A DNA stretch of 8,351 nucleotides, from assembly GCA_023700785.1 (NCBI GenBank), contig JAMPYH010000102.1, forward strand, positions 1-8,351. Direction: 5' to 3'. Made by a program: the position numbers and the translations under genes. Within the stretch, counting starts at the first letter, position 1. Each line of letters starts with the position of its first letter. Below are positions 1-7,216 of this stretch, piece after piece. The notes under the pieces are model-generated. The model saw nothing but the letters and a program-made list of their open reading frames with translations, searched no databases and was not told where the DNA came from. This DNA comes from Candidatus Zixiibacteriota bacterium (GTDB lineage Bacteria; Zixibacteria; MSB-5A5; GN15; FEB-12).

Positions 1-1586
1 CCCAGATGCCCCAACAGGCGGAGCAGGCGGCCCGCAAAGAACTTGAACGTCTGTCGCACATGTCGGCATCGTCGGCCGAGTACACGGTCTCGCGAACGTA
101 TCTCGACTGGCTGGTGAGTCTTCCCTGGGCGAAAACCAGCAAGGATTTCCTCGACCTGAAAAAAGCCAAACGCGTGCTCGACGAGGATCATTACAATCTG
201 GTCAAGGTCAAAGAGCGCATCCTCGAACATCTCGCGGTGCGCAAACTGAAATCTGATATCAAGGGCCCGATCCTATGCTTTGTCGGCCCGCCCGGAGTAG
301 GGAAGACCTCGCTCGGCAAATCGATCGCCCGAGCCATGGGCCGCGAATTCGTTCGCGTTTCGCTCGGCGGTATGCGCGATGAGGCCGAGATCCGCGGGCA
401 TCGCCGAACCTACATTGGCTCGCTCCCCGGACGGATCATCCAGTCGCTGCGCCGCTGCGGCACCAATAATCCGGTGATCATGCTCGACGAGATCGACAAG
501 CTCGGCTCCGATTTCCGCGGCGACCCGGCGTCGGCGCTCCTTGAAGTGCTTGATCCGGAGCAGAACGATACCTTTACCGATCATTATCTCGATCTGCCGT
601 TCGACCTGTCGAAAGTGATGTTTATCACCACGGCGAACCTGCTCGACCCGATCCCGCCGGTACTGCTGGATCGTATGGAAGTGATCACGATCCCGGGTTA
701 TACGGATCATGAAAAACTGATGATCGCCAGAGAGCATCTGATCCCAAAGCAGATCGAAAATCACGGCTTGTCCAAAAACGAATTGGTCTTCGAGGATAGC
801 GCCATCCAGGCGTTGATCGATAACTACACCCGTGAATCCGGCCTGCGTAATCTCGAGCGCGAGATCGCGTCCCTTTCCCGCAAGATCGCGCGGAAGGTCG
901 CGTCCGGATTTAAGGGGAAATCGACTCTTACCAGGACGGAAGTCCCGAAACTGCTTGGCCCGCGCAGATTCACCCGCGAAGTACTGGCCCGCCAGGGACG
1001 TATCGGCGTTGTGCCGGGACTCGCCTACACGTCGGTAGGCGGTGATGTACTGTTCATCGAAGCGACCGTCATGCAGGGGAAAAACTCGGTCGTCCTGACC
1101 GGACATCTGGGGAATGTGATGAAAGAGTCCGCGCAGGCGGCGCTTTCGTTCATTCGCTCCAACTCGCTTGAACTGGGACTGCGCCCCGAGGTATTCGAAG
1201 GACGCGATATCCATATCCATGTCCCCGCGGGCGCGACCCCCAAGGATGGTCCGTCGGCCGGTATCACCATGGCGGTCGGTCTTGCGTCGGTCTTCACGCG
1301 GAGACCGGTCAAGCCATGTCTGGCGATGACCGGCGAGATCACGTTGCGCGGCGAACTGCTTCCGATCGGCGGCCTTAAAGAAAAACTGCTCGGCGCTGTT
1401 CGGGCAGGCATTGAGACGGTCATCCTTCCGGAAGAAAACCGCAAAGATATTACCGAGATCCCTCCTGATATCAGGAAGAAGTTGCAGATAAAGTTCTTCT
1501 CGGATGTTCTGGCGGCGATACGATTCGCGTTGGACAGCCCGATCGCGAAGAAGAAGCCGAAACGGACTGCCCGGGCACGCGGCTAA
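1..1586 (+). CDS. lon: ATP-dependent Lon protease, C-terminal part (5' end cut by window edge)
   Basis: This is the AAA+ serine protease that degrades misfolded and regulatory proteins in the cytoplasm as a homohexamer. The frame is open back to the first base (codon 3-5 is CAG), so the ATG at 6 is an internal Met and roughly 260 N-terminal residues lie outside the window, judged from the E. coli Walker A position. Counting from that Met, the end of the N-terminal helical domain is at 1-85, Walker A GPPGVGKT at 94-101, Walker B VIMLDEID at 157-164, sensor 1 TTANL near 203, and the sensor 2 region ESGLRNLE near 278. The protease domain follows, with catalytic Ser417 in KDGPSAG and Lys460 in GGLKEKL, 43 residues apart as in E. 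coli Lon (S679/K722). All catalytic residues are present. The protein ends in a short Lys/Arg-rich tail and a TAA stop, with the NAD(P)H-hydrate enzyme gene 13 bases downstream. The family assignment is certain; regulation cannot be judged because the promoter is outside. Confidence 0.97.
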   Translation, partial: QMPQQAEQAARKELERLSHMSASSAEYTVSRTYLDWLVSLPWAKTSKDFLDLKKAKRVLDEDHYNLVKVKERILEHLAVRKLKSDIKGPILCFVGPPGVGKTSLGKSIARAMGREFVRVSLGGMRDEAEIRGHRRTYIGSLPGRIIQSLRRCGTNNPVIMLDEIDKLGSDFRGDPASALLEVLDPEQNDTFTDHYLDLPFDLSKVMFITTANLLDPIPPVLLDRMEVITIPGYTDHEKLMIAREHLIPKQIENHGLSKNELVFEDSAIQALIDNYTRESGLRNLEREIASLSRKIARKVASGFKGKSTLTRTEVPKLLGPRRFTREVLARQGRIGVVPGLAYTSVGGDVLFIEATVMQGKNSVVLTGHLGNVMKESAQAALSFIRSNSLELGLRPEVFEGRDIHIHVPAGATPKDGPSAGITMAVGLASVFTRRPVKPCLAMTGEITLRGELLPIGGLKEKLLGAVRAGIETVILPEENRKDITEIPPDIRKKLQIKFFSDVLAAIRFALDSPIAKKKPKRTARARG

Positions 1587-1588
1587 AC

Positions 1589-1593
1589 AGGGG
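1589..1593 (+). promoter_or_regulatory. Ribosome binding site of the NAD(P)H-hydrate enzyme gene
   Basis: AGGGG lies 6 bases before the ATG at 1600, in the short gap after the lon stop codon. It decides the start codon against the longer open frame that reaches back into lon. Confidence 0.75.
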
Positions 1594-1599
1594 ACGCGC

Positions 1600-3162
1600 A
1601 TGAAGCTGGTCACCGCGGCTCAGATGCGAGCCATCGACCGCGAGACGATCGAACATCACTCCATCCCCGGTTCGACGCTCATGGAGAACGCCGGACGCGG
1701 GATCGCTGATTACATTCTGACCACGCTCAAGATCGAGGCTCACCAGTCGGTCGCCGTTTTCTGCGGCAAAGGGAATAACGGCGGCGACGGCCTGGTGATC
1801 GCGCGACATCTGTTTGAGGCCGAGGTTCCCCTGACTGTTTATTACCTCGGGCCGACTTCGGCCATGTCCGAGGATGCCCGCCTCAATTTTGATCGCGCGC
1901 TGCGTGTCGGGGTCCCGATGCGCGAAGTCACGTCCCCCACGGATCTTCCCGAGCATCTCAACGCGGATATCATTGTTGACGCCGTCTTCGGCACCGGGTT
2001 TAGCGGTTCTCCCAACGGTATCGCCGCGAATATGATCGACTACATCAATCGAAACGCCAAAGAGGGAGTAGAGGTTGTCGCGGTCGATCTGCCGTCAGGT
2101 CTGGACGCCGACACCGGCGCTCACGCGGGCGCGGTTGTTCACGCGAGCCACACCTGCACGTTAGCGCTCCCGAAGCTCGGCCTGTATCTTTCGCCCGGTC
2201 GTGAATTGGCCGGAAAGAGTGTCGCCGTGATCCCGATCGGCATTCCCGATGACGTGATCAACAAAATGAGTCTGACTATCGACCTGATCACCGAAGACGC
2301 TGTCCGCGCATGGTTGCCGCCGCGCAAGCCGGGCGGTCACAAGGGAGATTTCGGCAAACTATTCGTGCTTGCCGGCTCAACCGGGCTGACCGGAGCCGCG
2401 GCGTTGACCGGACTGGCCGCGATGCGTAGCGGAACCGGACTGGTCAAAGTTGGATGCCCGGCATCCGTGCAGCCAATTCTCGCGATCAAACTGACCGAAG
2501 TAACCACCGCGCGTCTGCCCGAAGTAAAACGAAGCGGCACACTGGCGCTCAGGTCACTCGGCGAAATTCGCGCATATATCGACGAGCATGACGCGGTCGT
2601 CATCGGCCCCGGCATCGGGCGACATCACGAGACGCGCGAGTTAGTGCACCGACTGGTCAATAAACTCGACAAACCGGCCATCCTCGACGCTGACGGCCTC
2701 AACGCGTTTGAATCCGCCCTCGATAAACTTGAATTTCGTGAAAGCGTAGCTCCGCTGGTGTTGACACCGCATCCCGGAGAGTTTGCGCGATTGACAGGGG
2801 AGGCCGTCCCCGCCGAGATCAACGCGAGAGCCTTGCTGGCGGTGGCGTACGCGAAGCGTTTGCGTGTGACTCTTGTTCTGAAAGGAAGCCCGACTTTGGT
2901 GGCCGACGCATCGGGGAGATGTTATCTCAATCCGACCGGCAATTCCGGCATGGCGACCGGCGGCTCGGGAGATGTGCTCTCCGGCATGATCGGCGCTTTT
3001 CTGGCACAAGGGGCTGAAGCAACCCGTGCCGCGTTTCTCGCGGTCTATCTTCACGGTCTGGCGGGGGATTTTGCCGCCGATATGCTCACTGAACGGGCGA
3101 TGATCGCGGGTGATCTTATCGACTGCCTCCCCGAAGCGTTCCTGATGCTCGATCAGCGTTAA
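1600..3162 (+). CDS. nnr: Bifunctional NAD(P)H-hydrate epimerase / ADP-dependent NAD(P)H-hydrate dehydratase
   Basis: This 520-residue enzyme repairs hydrated NADH and NADPH. The N-terminal YjeF domain interconverts the R and S epimers and the C-terminal ribokinase-like domain dehydrates the S form using ADP. In the epimerase half are LMENAGRG near residue 28, the GKGNNGGDG loop at 56-64, DAVFGTG at 127-133 and VDLPSGLDAD from 162. The dehydratase half begins near KPGGHKGDFG at 243-252, then IGPGIG near 340, ILDADGLNAF, LTPHPGEF, LKGSPT and NPTGNSGMATGGSGDVLSG. Asp458 in GGSGD is the expected catalytic residue. Length and domain order match the fused E. coli enzyme (old name YjeF). The ATG at 1600 is chosen because an AGGGG site sits 6 bases upstream and MKLVTAAQMRAID is the usual family start. 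The frame is open further upstream only by chance, inside lon. The 13-base gap suggests co-transcription with lon. Stop is TAA. Confidence 0.96.
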   Translation: MKLVTAAQMRAIDRETIEHHSIPGSTLMENAGRGIADYILTTLKIEAHQSVAVFCGKGNNGGDGLVIARHLFEAEVPLTVYYLGPTSAMSEDARLNFDRALRVGVPMREVTSPTDLPEHLNADIIVDAVFGTGFSGSPNGIAANMIDYINRNAKEGVEVVAVDLPSGLDADTGAHAGAVVHASHTCTLALPKLGLYLSPGRELAGKSVAVIPIGIPDDVINKMSLTIDLITEDAVRAWLPPRKPGGHKGDFGKLFVLAGSTGLTGAAALTGLAAMRSGTGLVKVGCPASVQPILAIKLTEVTTARLPEVKRSGTLALRSLGEIRAYIDEHDAVVIGPGIGRHHETRELVHRLVNKLDKPAILDADGLNAFESALDKLEFRESVAPLVLTPHPGEFARLTGEAVPAEINARALLAVAYAKRLRVTLVLKGSPTLVADASGRCYLNPTGNSGMATGGSGDVLSGMIGAFLAQGAEATRAAFLAVYLHGLAGDFAADMLTERAMIAGDLIDCLPEAFLMLDQR

Positions 3163-3180
3163 GTATTCAAGACACCACCC

Positions 3181-3221
3181 AAAAGAAAAGGCAGCCTCGA
3201 GTGTCGTAACTCCAGACTGCC
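3181..3221 (-). terminator. Rho-independent terminator of the Rrf2 gene, possibly shared with the convergent upstream gene
   Basis: Bases 3190-3201 and 3210-3221 form a 12-position stem with 10 pairs, two mismatches (3195/3216 and 3198/3213) and an 8-base loop. On the minus strand the stem is followed by a T-rich tract, the complement of AAAAGAAAA at 3181-3189, which is the normal layout for ending the Rrf2 transcript. On the plus strand the following sequence is only mildly T-rich, so it may stop the nnr transcript less efficiently. It is the only hairpin in the 83-base gap between the two convergent genes. Confidence 0.75.
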
Positions 3222-3245
3222 CTGATCTCTATTCTATCACATTGA

Positions 3246-3650
3246 CTATTTGCGGGAAGAAAGCTCCTTGAGTGTCAGTTTGCCGTACACCTGCTCCACC
3301 GCGGAGCGGGCGTCGTTGAGTACGCCTATCGCGCTCCGGCAGATCGGCTGAAGTTCACTCCCGTCGCGGCGGTCACCCGTCTCGATCGGTCCTTCGATCG
3401 CCTCGATGATCTTCAAAAAGCTGATGTCACCGGCGGACGCCCGCAGGGTGAAACCACCCTTGGAGCCGCGATGAGCGTTGACCAGTCGCGCGCGAGTAAG
3501 CTGGCGCATGACTTTCATCGTTGAATCATACGGCAATCCGCACTCGCGGCAGATCTCGCGCACCATCACCGGTCGTTCATGGTGATTGGACGCGAGATAT
3601 CCAAGCGCCGACAAGCCGTATTGCAACGACGTGCTGAGTTTAAGATCCAT
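3246..3650 (-). CDS. Rrf2-family transcriptional regulator
   Basis: A 134-residue winged-helix DNA-binding protein of the Rrf2 family, whose known members (IscR, NsrR, CymR, RirA) sense iron-sulfur status, nitric oxide, cysteine or iron. The fold shows as MDLKLSTSLQYGLSALGYLA (1-20), a helix-turn-helix around VREICRECGLPYDSTMKVMRQLTRARLV (30-57), the wing RGSKGGFTLR (61-70) and the dimerisation segment ISFLKIIEAIEGPI (76-89). These are the usual landmarks, including the GGF and AIEG signatures. Family sensors normally carry three clustered Cys after AIEG. Here only Cys104 lies in that region, while Cys34 and Cys37 form a CxxC inside the helix-turn-helix, so a classic IscR-type cluster is unlikely. 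The start is supported by AGGA eight bases upstream. The stop is TAG, with a TGA in frame three codons later. The nearest gene upstream on this strand is secA, ended by its own terminator, so this gene is probably monocistronic. The target is unknown. Confidence 0.9.
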   Translation of the reverse strand: MDLKLSTSLQYGLSALGYLASNHHERPVMVREICRECGLPYDSTMKVMRQLTRARLVNAHRGSKGGFTLRASAGDISFLKIIEAIEGPIETGDRRDGSELQPICRSAIGVLNDARSAVEQVYGKLTLKELSSRK

Positions 3651-3655
3651 GCTGT

Positions 3656-3662
3656 CCGTCCT
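3656..3662 (-). promoter_or_regulatory. Ribosome binding site of the Rrf2 gene
   Basis: On the minus strand AGGACGG occupies 3662 down to 3656. Its AGGA core is eight bases from the ATG at 3650. This fixes the start codon. Confidence 0.7.
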
Positions 3663-3820
3663 ATGCTGGTTGCGTTGCCATGTCGGCTACCCAACGCTTC
3701 AATCGAAACTGCCGGGCAGACCACGACACTTGCTGTGCTGTGATAATTCTGTGAGAGGAACTCTCTGACGATTCAACGAATCTGGCGAGAAAGATTCCGC
3801 GACCGTCGAAATAACAGACA

Positions 3821-3850
3821 AGTAAACCACTTTTTATACCGGATTGTCAA
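3821..3850 (-). promoter_or_regulatory. Candidate sigma-70-type promoter for the Rrf2 gene
   Basis: On the minus strand a perfect -35 TTGACA (3850-3845) is followed after 18 bases by TTTACT (3826-3821) as a -10. Transcription would start near 3814 and give a leader of about 165 bases. The surroundings are AT-rich. The -10 matches only part of the consensus and the leader is long, so a promoter closer to the gene is not excluded. Confidence 0.45.
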
Positions 3851-3911
3851 ATGCTTTTTTGTCCATTATTCCATACAAATAAGTATGTGACAGGAAGTTA
3901 CTTGTCGTGGT

Positions 3912-3956
3912 TGTGGAGTAGGAAGGGAAAGTTATCCCGGCTTCCACGGGACCACA
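3912..3956. other. Potential stem-loop in the intergenic region
   Basis: TGTGG (3912-3916) can pair with CCACA (3952-3956). Inside it GGAAGGGA (3921-3928) can pair with TCC plus CTTCC (3935-3937 and 3941-3945), leaving a three-base bulge and a six-base loop. About 13 pairs in total, interrupted by internal loops. No T-tract follows on either strand, so it is not an obvious terminator. It could be part of a small RNA or of a regulatory region upstream of the Rrf2 promoter, or it could be chance. Confidence 0.3.
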
Positions 3957-4165
3957 CGTACAAAATATAGACTTCTGAAACCGAGAAAACCATCTGTCCG
4001 ATAACGGCCTAATGCCGGAGAGAGCGGAGCAAGTTAGCAACATAGAGCTATTTTGTCCGAATAATGGCGGCCACCTGCTCGGCAAGAAACATGGATGCAT
4101 GAACTTCAACTTTGCGCCTGTCACGCCTCCATCTCAGCAGATATATTCGGAGATCGGCGACGCGC

Positions 4166-4193
4166 AAAAAAAAGGCGGCCAATTGGCCGCCTT
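4166..4193 (-). terminator. Rho-independent terminator of secA
   Basis: Five bases after the secA stop codon, reading the minus strand, bases 4193-4172 form a perfect 22-base palindrome with the core GGCGGCC-AATT-GGCCGCC. An unbroken run of eight T follows on that strand (A8 at 4166-4173 on the plus strand). Strong GC stem plus T-tract is the canonical intrinsic terminator and fits secA exactly. Confidence 0.92.
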
Positions 4194-4198
4194 GGTCA

Positions 4199-7189
4199 TT
4201 ACGCCTCATCGGCGCCGTGACATTTTTTGTATTTTTTCCCGCTTCCGCAAGGACAGGGATCATTTCGCCCGACTTTGGGCATGTTTCGTCGCACAGTCTG
4301 CGCCGCTTGCCCCCCTGCCTGCGATGCTCTGGCCATTGGACTGGCTTCCGCGCCGACAGATTCTGCGACAGCCGCGCCGGCCACGCCTGACGCCATCCCC
4401 ATGTTGGTCGTCTCGGCGTGCGTGGCGACCATCGACGGCTCCCGCCGTGTCTGTCTGGACCGTTCGGGGATATTCACCTGCAGTTTGTACACCAGGTTGA
4501 CAATCTCTTCATCGATCTCGACGATCATCTCCTCGAACATCTTGAACGCTTCGCGCTTGTAGATATCGATAGGTTTCCCCATGCCGCCATGGTAGGCGCG
4601 CAGGCCGATGCCGGTGCGAAGTTCATCCATCTCCGCCAGATGGTCCCGCCAGTGGCGGTCGATCGTGGACAGCACCGCGTAGCGCTCCAACTGTCGCATG
4701 ATCTCGGGGCCGTAAGCGGTCTCTTTCTGCTGATAGAAATTCATCACCGCGCCAAGTACTGTCTGGCGCAGAGACTCAACCGTTACTTTTGGCAGGTCAT
4801 CGGGCGCTATCTGGAAATTAAAGAGAAACGTCTTGCGCAGGTCCTCCTGCAGGCCGGTCATATTCCAGTTCTCGGGGTACTCTTTTTCGGGACAATGCTC
4901 GGTAATAAAGCTGTCGAGCACGTTTTCAATGAGCTCAACCACTTCTTCCTTGATCGATTCCCGCTCCAGCGCGGCGAGGCGGCGCTCGTAGATCCACTTC
5001 CGCTGGACATTCATCACGTCGTCATATTCCAGCGTATGCTTGCGGATGGCGAAGTTCTGCGTCTCGACCTTTTTCTGCGCGCGCTCGATCGCGCGAGTCA
5101 CCATCGGGTGCGTGATCACCTCGCCGTCCTTCACCCCAAGCCGATCCATGATCGAGCCGAGACGGTCGCCGCCGAAAAGGCGCATCAGGTCATCTTCGAG
5201 CGACAGATAAAAGATCGACGAACCGGGATCGCCCTGGCGTCCCGCGCGCCCGCGCAACTGGCGGTCGATCCGGCGGGATTCATGCCGCTCGGTGCCGATG
5301 ATATGCAGACCACCCAGTTCAGTGACCCCCGCGCCCAGTTTGATATCGGTTCCACGGCCCGCCATGTTGGTGGCGATAGTCACTCCGCCGCGCATACCGG
5401 CGTTCGCCACGATCTCCGCCTCGCGCTGGTGCTGCTTCGCGTTCAGCACGTTGTGCGGGATCCCCTGCCGTTTGAGCATGCGAGAAAGCGTCTCGGATAC
5501 TTCGACCGAGATCGTTCCCACCAGTACCGGCTGGCCGGCTTTATGTTTCTCCGTGATCTCGTCAATGATGGCGTTGTATTTCTCGCGCCGGGTCCGGAAG
5601 ATCTGATCGTCCTGGTCGTCACGAATGCACTCCTGGTTGGTCGGAATGACCGACACATCCAGCTTGTATATCTCCCAGAACTCACCCGCCTCGGTTTCGG
5701 CGGTACCGGTCATGCCGGCCAGCTTTTCGTACATGCGGAAATAATTCTGCAGCGTGATCGTGGCAAGCGTCTGCGTCTCCGCCTCGATCCGCACTCCTTC
5801 TTTCGCCTCGATCGCCTGGTGCAGACCGTCGGAATAGCGGCGGCCGGGAAGGATACGGCCGGTGAACTCATCGACGATCATCACCTTATCGTCCTGGATC
5901 ACGTATTCGACATCTTTTTCATAGAGCGAATAGGCCCGCAACAATTGGTTGATCGCGTGGACTTTTTCCGACCGCTCGGCGTGCAATCGATAGTATTCGT
6001 CGGTCTTCTTCTGCCGCTCCTCCGGCGTCAGGTCCTCGCGGCCGTCAAGCTCCGACAACAAGGTCGAAATATCCGGTATCTCAAAGAGCTTCTGGACATC
6101 GGTCGGGAACTGCGCGTTACCGCGGTCGGTCAGCGCGATGGTATGTTCCCGCTCATCGATGAAATAGAACAATCGGTCGTCCACCTCATGCAGCTTTTTA
6201 TCGCGCATGTACGATGACTCGACATCGGTGATCAGCCGTTTCATTCCCGGCTCTTTAAGCAGTTTTAACAGCCGTTTGTTTTTCGGGGCGCCGCGCTGGG
6301 CGGATAACAGCAATGTCCCCGCCTCAAACTCATTCTCGGATTTCCCTTCGGCGATGAATCCCTCGGCTTTGGCGATCATGTCGTTGACCAACTGGGTCTG
6401 CTTGCGCACCAGCGTGTCCACGGTCGATTTCATCTCGCGATAACGGTCATGCACGTTTGACTCTTCGACCACGCCCGAAATGATCAGCGGCGTACGGGCC
6501 TCGTCGATCAGGATAGAGTCAACCTCGTCGATTATGGCGTAATTGAAATTGCGGTGAACCCGATCCTCCACTCGTTGCGCCATGTTGTCGCGGAGATAAT
6601 CAAAGCCGAACTCGTTGGCGGTGCCGAAGGTAACGTCGCACCCGTACTGCGCGCGCCGCTCGGCGTTGTTCATCTGGTTCTGGATCACGCCGACCGTCAA
6701 CCCGAGAAACTCATATATCTTCCCCATCCACTCGCGGTCGCGCATGGCGAGGTAGTCGTTGACTGTGACGATATGCACGCCTTTTCCGGAAAGCGCGTTG
6801 AGATAGGTCGGCAGGGTCGCGACCAGCGTTTTCCCTTCACCCGTCGCCATTTCGGAGATCTTCCCCTGGTGGAGCACCATGCCGCCCATCAACTGGACAT
6901 CGAAATGCACCATATTCCACACGGTCGGCAAGCCGACCACATTCCAGGAGTGCCCGACATGGCGGCGACAGGCTTCCTTGACCACCGCGAACGCTTCGGT
7001 GGCGATATCATCAAGGGTCTCGCCGTCCGCGAGCCGCTTGCGGAACTCGTCGGTCTTGGCGCGGAGTTGGTCGTCGGAAAGCTGTTGATATTCCTCAAAG
7101 AACGCGTTGATCTCGTCCACATAAGGGCGCATCTTTTTGCTGTCGCGTTCATGCTTGGTGCCGAACAATTTTGTTAACAGGTTCTTCAT
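4199..7189 (-). CDS. secA: Preprotein translocase ATPase SecA, long form with SEC-C zinc motif
   Basis: SecA is the motor that uses ATP to push unfolded preproteins through the SecYEG channel at the cytoplasmic membrane. The 996-residue protein starts with the typical MKNLLTKLFGTKHERDSKKM. Walker A is MATGEGKT at 114-121 (Lys120), DYLAMRDREWMG follows at 145-156, and the DEAD-like box DEVDSILIDEARTP begins at 221. Next come VDEFTGRILPGRRYSDGLHQ from 439, the second motor domain with GMTGTAETEA (492-501), ATNMAGRGTDI (606-616) and QLRGRAGRQGD (644-654), then the helical scaffold with DRHWRDHL (844-851). An Ala/Met/Ser-rich linker (about 911-968) leads to the C-terminal zinc/SecB-binding motif with C979, C981, C990 and H991. 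The extra length over E. coli SecA (901) lies mostly between 240 and 435, in the preprotein cross-linking region. The start has only a weak GA-rich ribosome binding site (CTGAGAA) but agrees with the family. It ends in TAA just before its terminator. Confidence 0.98.
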   Translation of the reverse strand: MKNLLTKLFGTKHERDSKKMRPYVDEINAFFEEYQQLSDDQLRAKTDEFRKRLADGETLDDIATEAFAVVKEACRRHVGHSWNVVGLPTVWNMVHFDVQLMGGMVLHQGKISEMATGEGKTLVATLPTYLNALSGKGVHIVTVNDYLAMRDREWMGKIYEFLGLTVGVIQNQMNNAERRAQYGCDVTFGTANEFGFDYLRDNMAQRVEDRVHRNFNYAIIDEVDSILIDEARTPLIISGVVEESNVHDRYREMKSTVDTLVRKQTQLVNDMIAKAEGFIAEGKSENEFEAGTLLLSAQRGAPKNKRLLKLLKEPGMKRLITDVESSYMRDKKLHEVDDRLFYFIDEREHTIALTDRGNAQFPTDVQKLFEIPDISTLLSELDGREDLTPEERQKKTDEYYRLHAERSEKVHAINQLLRAYSLYEKDVEYVIQDDKVMIVDEFTGRILPGRRYSDGLHQAIEAKEGVRIEAETQTLATITLQNYFRMYEKLAGMTGTAETEAGEFWEIYKLDVSVIPTNQECIRDDQDDQIFRTRREKYNAIIDEITEKHKAGQPVLVGTISVEVSETLSRMLKRQGIPHNVLNAKQHQREAEIVANAGMRGGVTIATNMAGRGTDIKLGAGVTELGGLHIIGTERHESRRIDRQLRGRAGRQGDPGSSIFYLSLEDDLMRLFGGDRLGSIMDRLGVKDGEVITHPMVTRAIERAQKKVETQNFAIRKHTLEYDDVMNVQRKWIYERRLAALERESIKEEVVELIENVLDSFITEHCPEKEYPENWNMTGLQEDLRKTFLFNFQIAPDDLPKVTVESLRQTVLGAVMNFYQQKETAYGPEIMRQLERYAVLSTIDRHWRDHLAEMDELRTGIGLRAYHGGMGKPIDIYKREAFKMFEEMIVEIDEEIVNLVYKLQVNIPERSRQTRREPSMVATHAETTNMGMASGVAGAAVAESVGAEASPMARASQAGGQAAQTVRRNMPKVGRNDPCPCGSGKKYKKCHGADEA

Positions 7190-7216
7190 TTCTCAGTTCT
7201 ATCCATATTCTGGTTG

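Larger units (their letters stand above)
3651..4165. other. Intergenic region between the Rrf2 gene and the secA terminator, no credible gene
   Basis: About 515 bases without a recognisable coding sequence. Short open frames on both strands (for example 3834-4124 on the minus strand) have scattered composition rich in Ser, Cys, Phe and Pro, no family signature and no good ribosome binding site. The stretch is more AT-rich than its neighbours, especially 3810-3900. It holds the candidate Rrf2 promoter, a small dyad CATAC-N6-GTATG at 3872-3887, a larger potential hairpin at 3912-3956, a small hairpin CGGC-N5-GCCG at 4005-4017, a GAGAG-GAA-CTCTC dyad at 3753-3765, and two copies of TTTTGTCC (3857-3864, 4051-4058). 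Regulatory DNA or an unrecognised small RNA is possible. Confidence 0.6.

Noticed and set aside
1504..1599. Upstream start for the NAD(P)H-hydrate enzyme inside lon
   Set aside because: The added residues are out-of-frame lon sequence rich in Arg. The ATG at 1600 has a proper ribosome binding site and matches family starts.
273..1613. 446-codon open frame on the minus strand across lon
   Set aside because: It lies wholly antisense to the conserved Lon coding sequence, its product is Arg/Asp/Gly-rich with no family signature, and long antisense frames are expected opposite GC-rich codon usage.
3834..4124. 96-codon minus-strand frame in the intergenic region
   Set aside because: No family resemblance, erratic composition, no Shine-Dalgarno site; its end overlaps the AT-rich promoter-like segment.
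4418..6217. 599-codon open frame on the plus strand across secA
   Set aside because: It is antisense to highly conserved SecA motifs. Its composition (many His, Arg, Leu, Val) mirrors SecA codons, and no ribosome binding site or domain is recognisable.
6554..7177. 207-codon plus-strand open frame opposite the N-terminal part of secA
   Set aside because: It is a shadow of SecA codons, without recognisable domains or a start signal.
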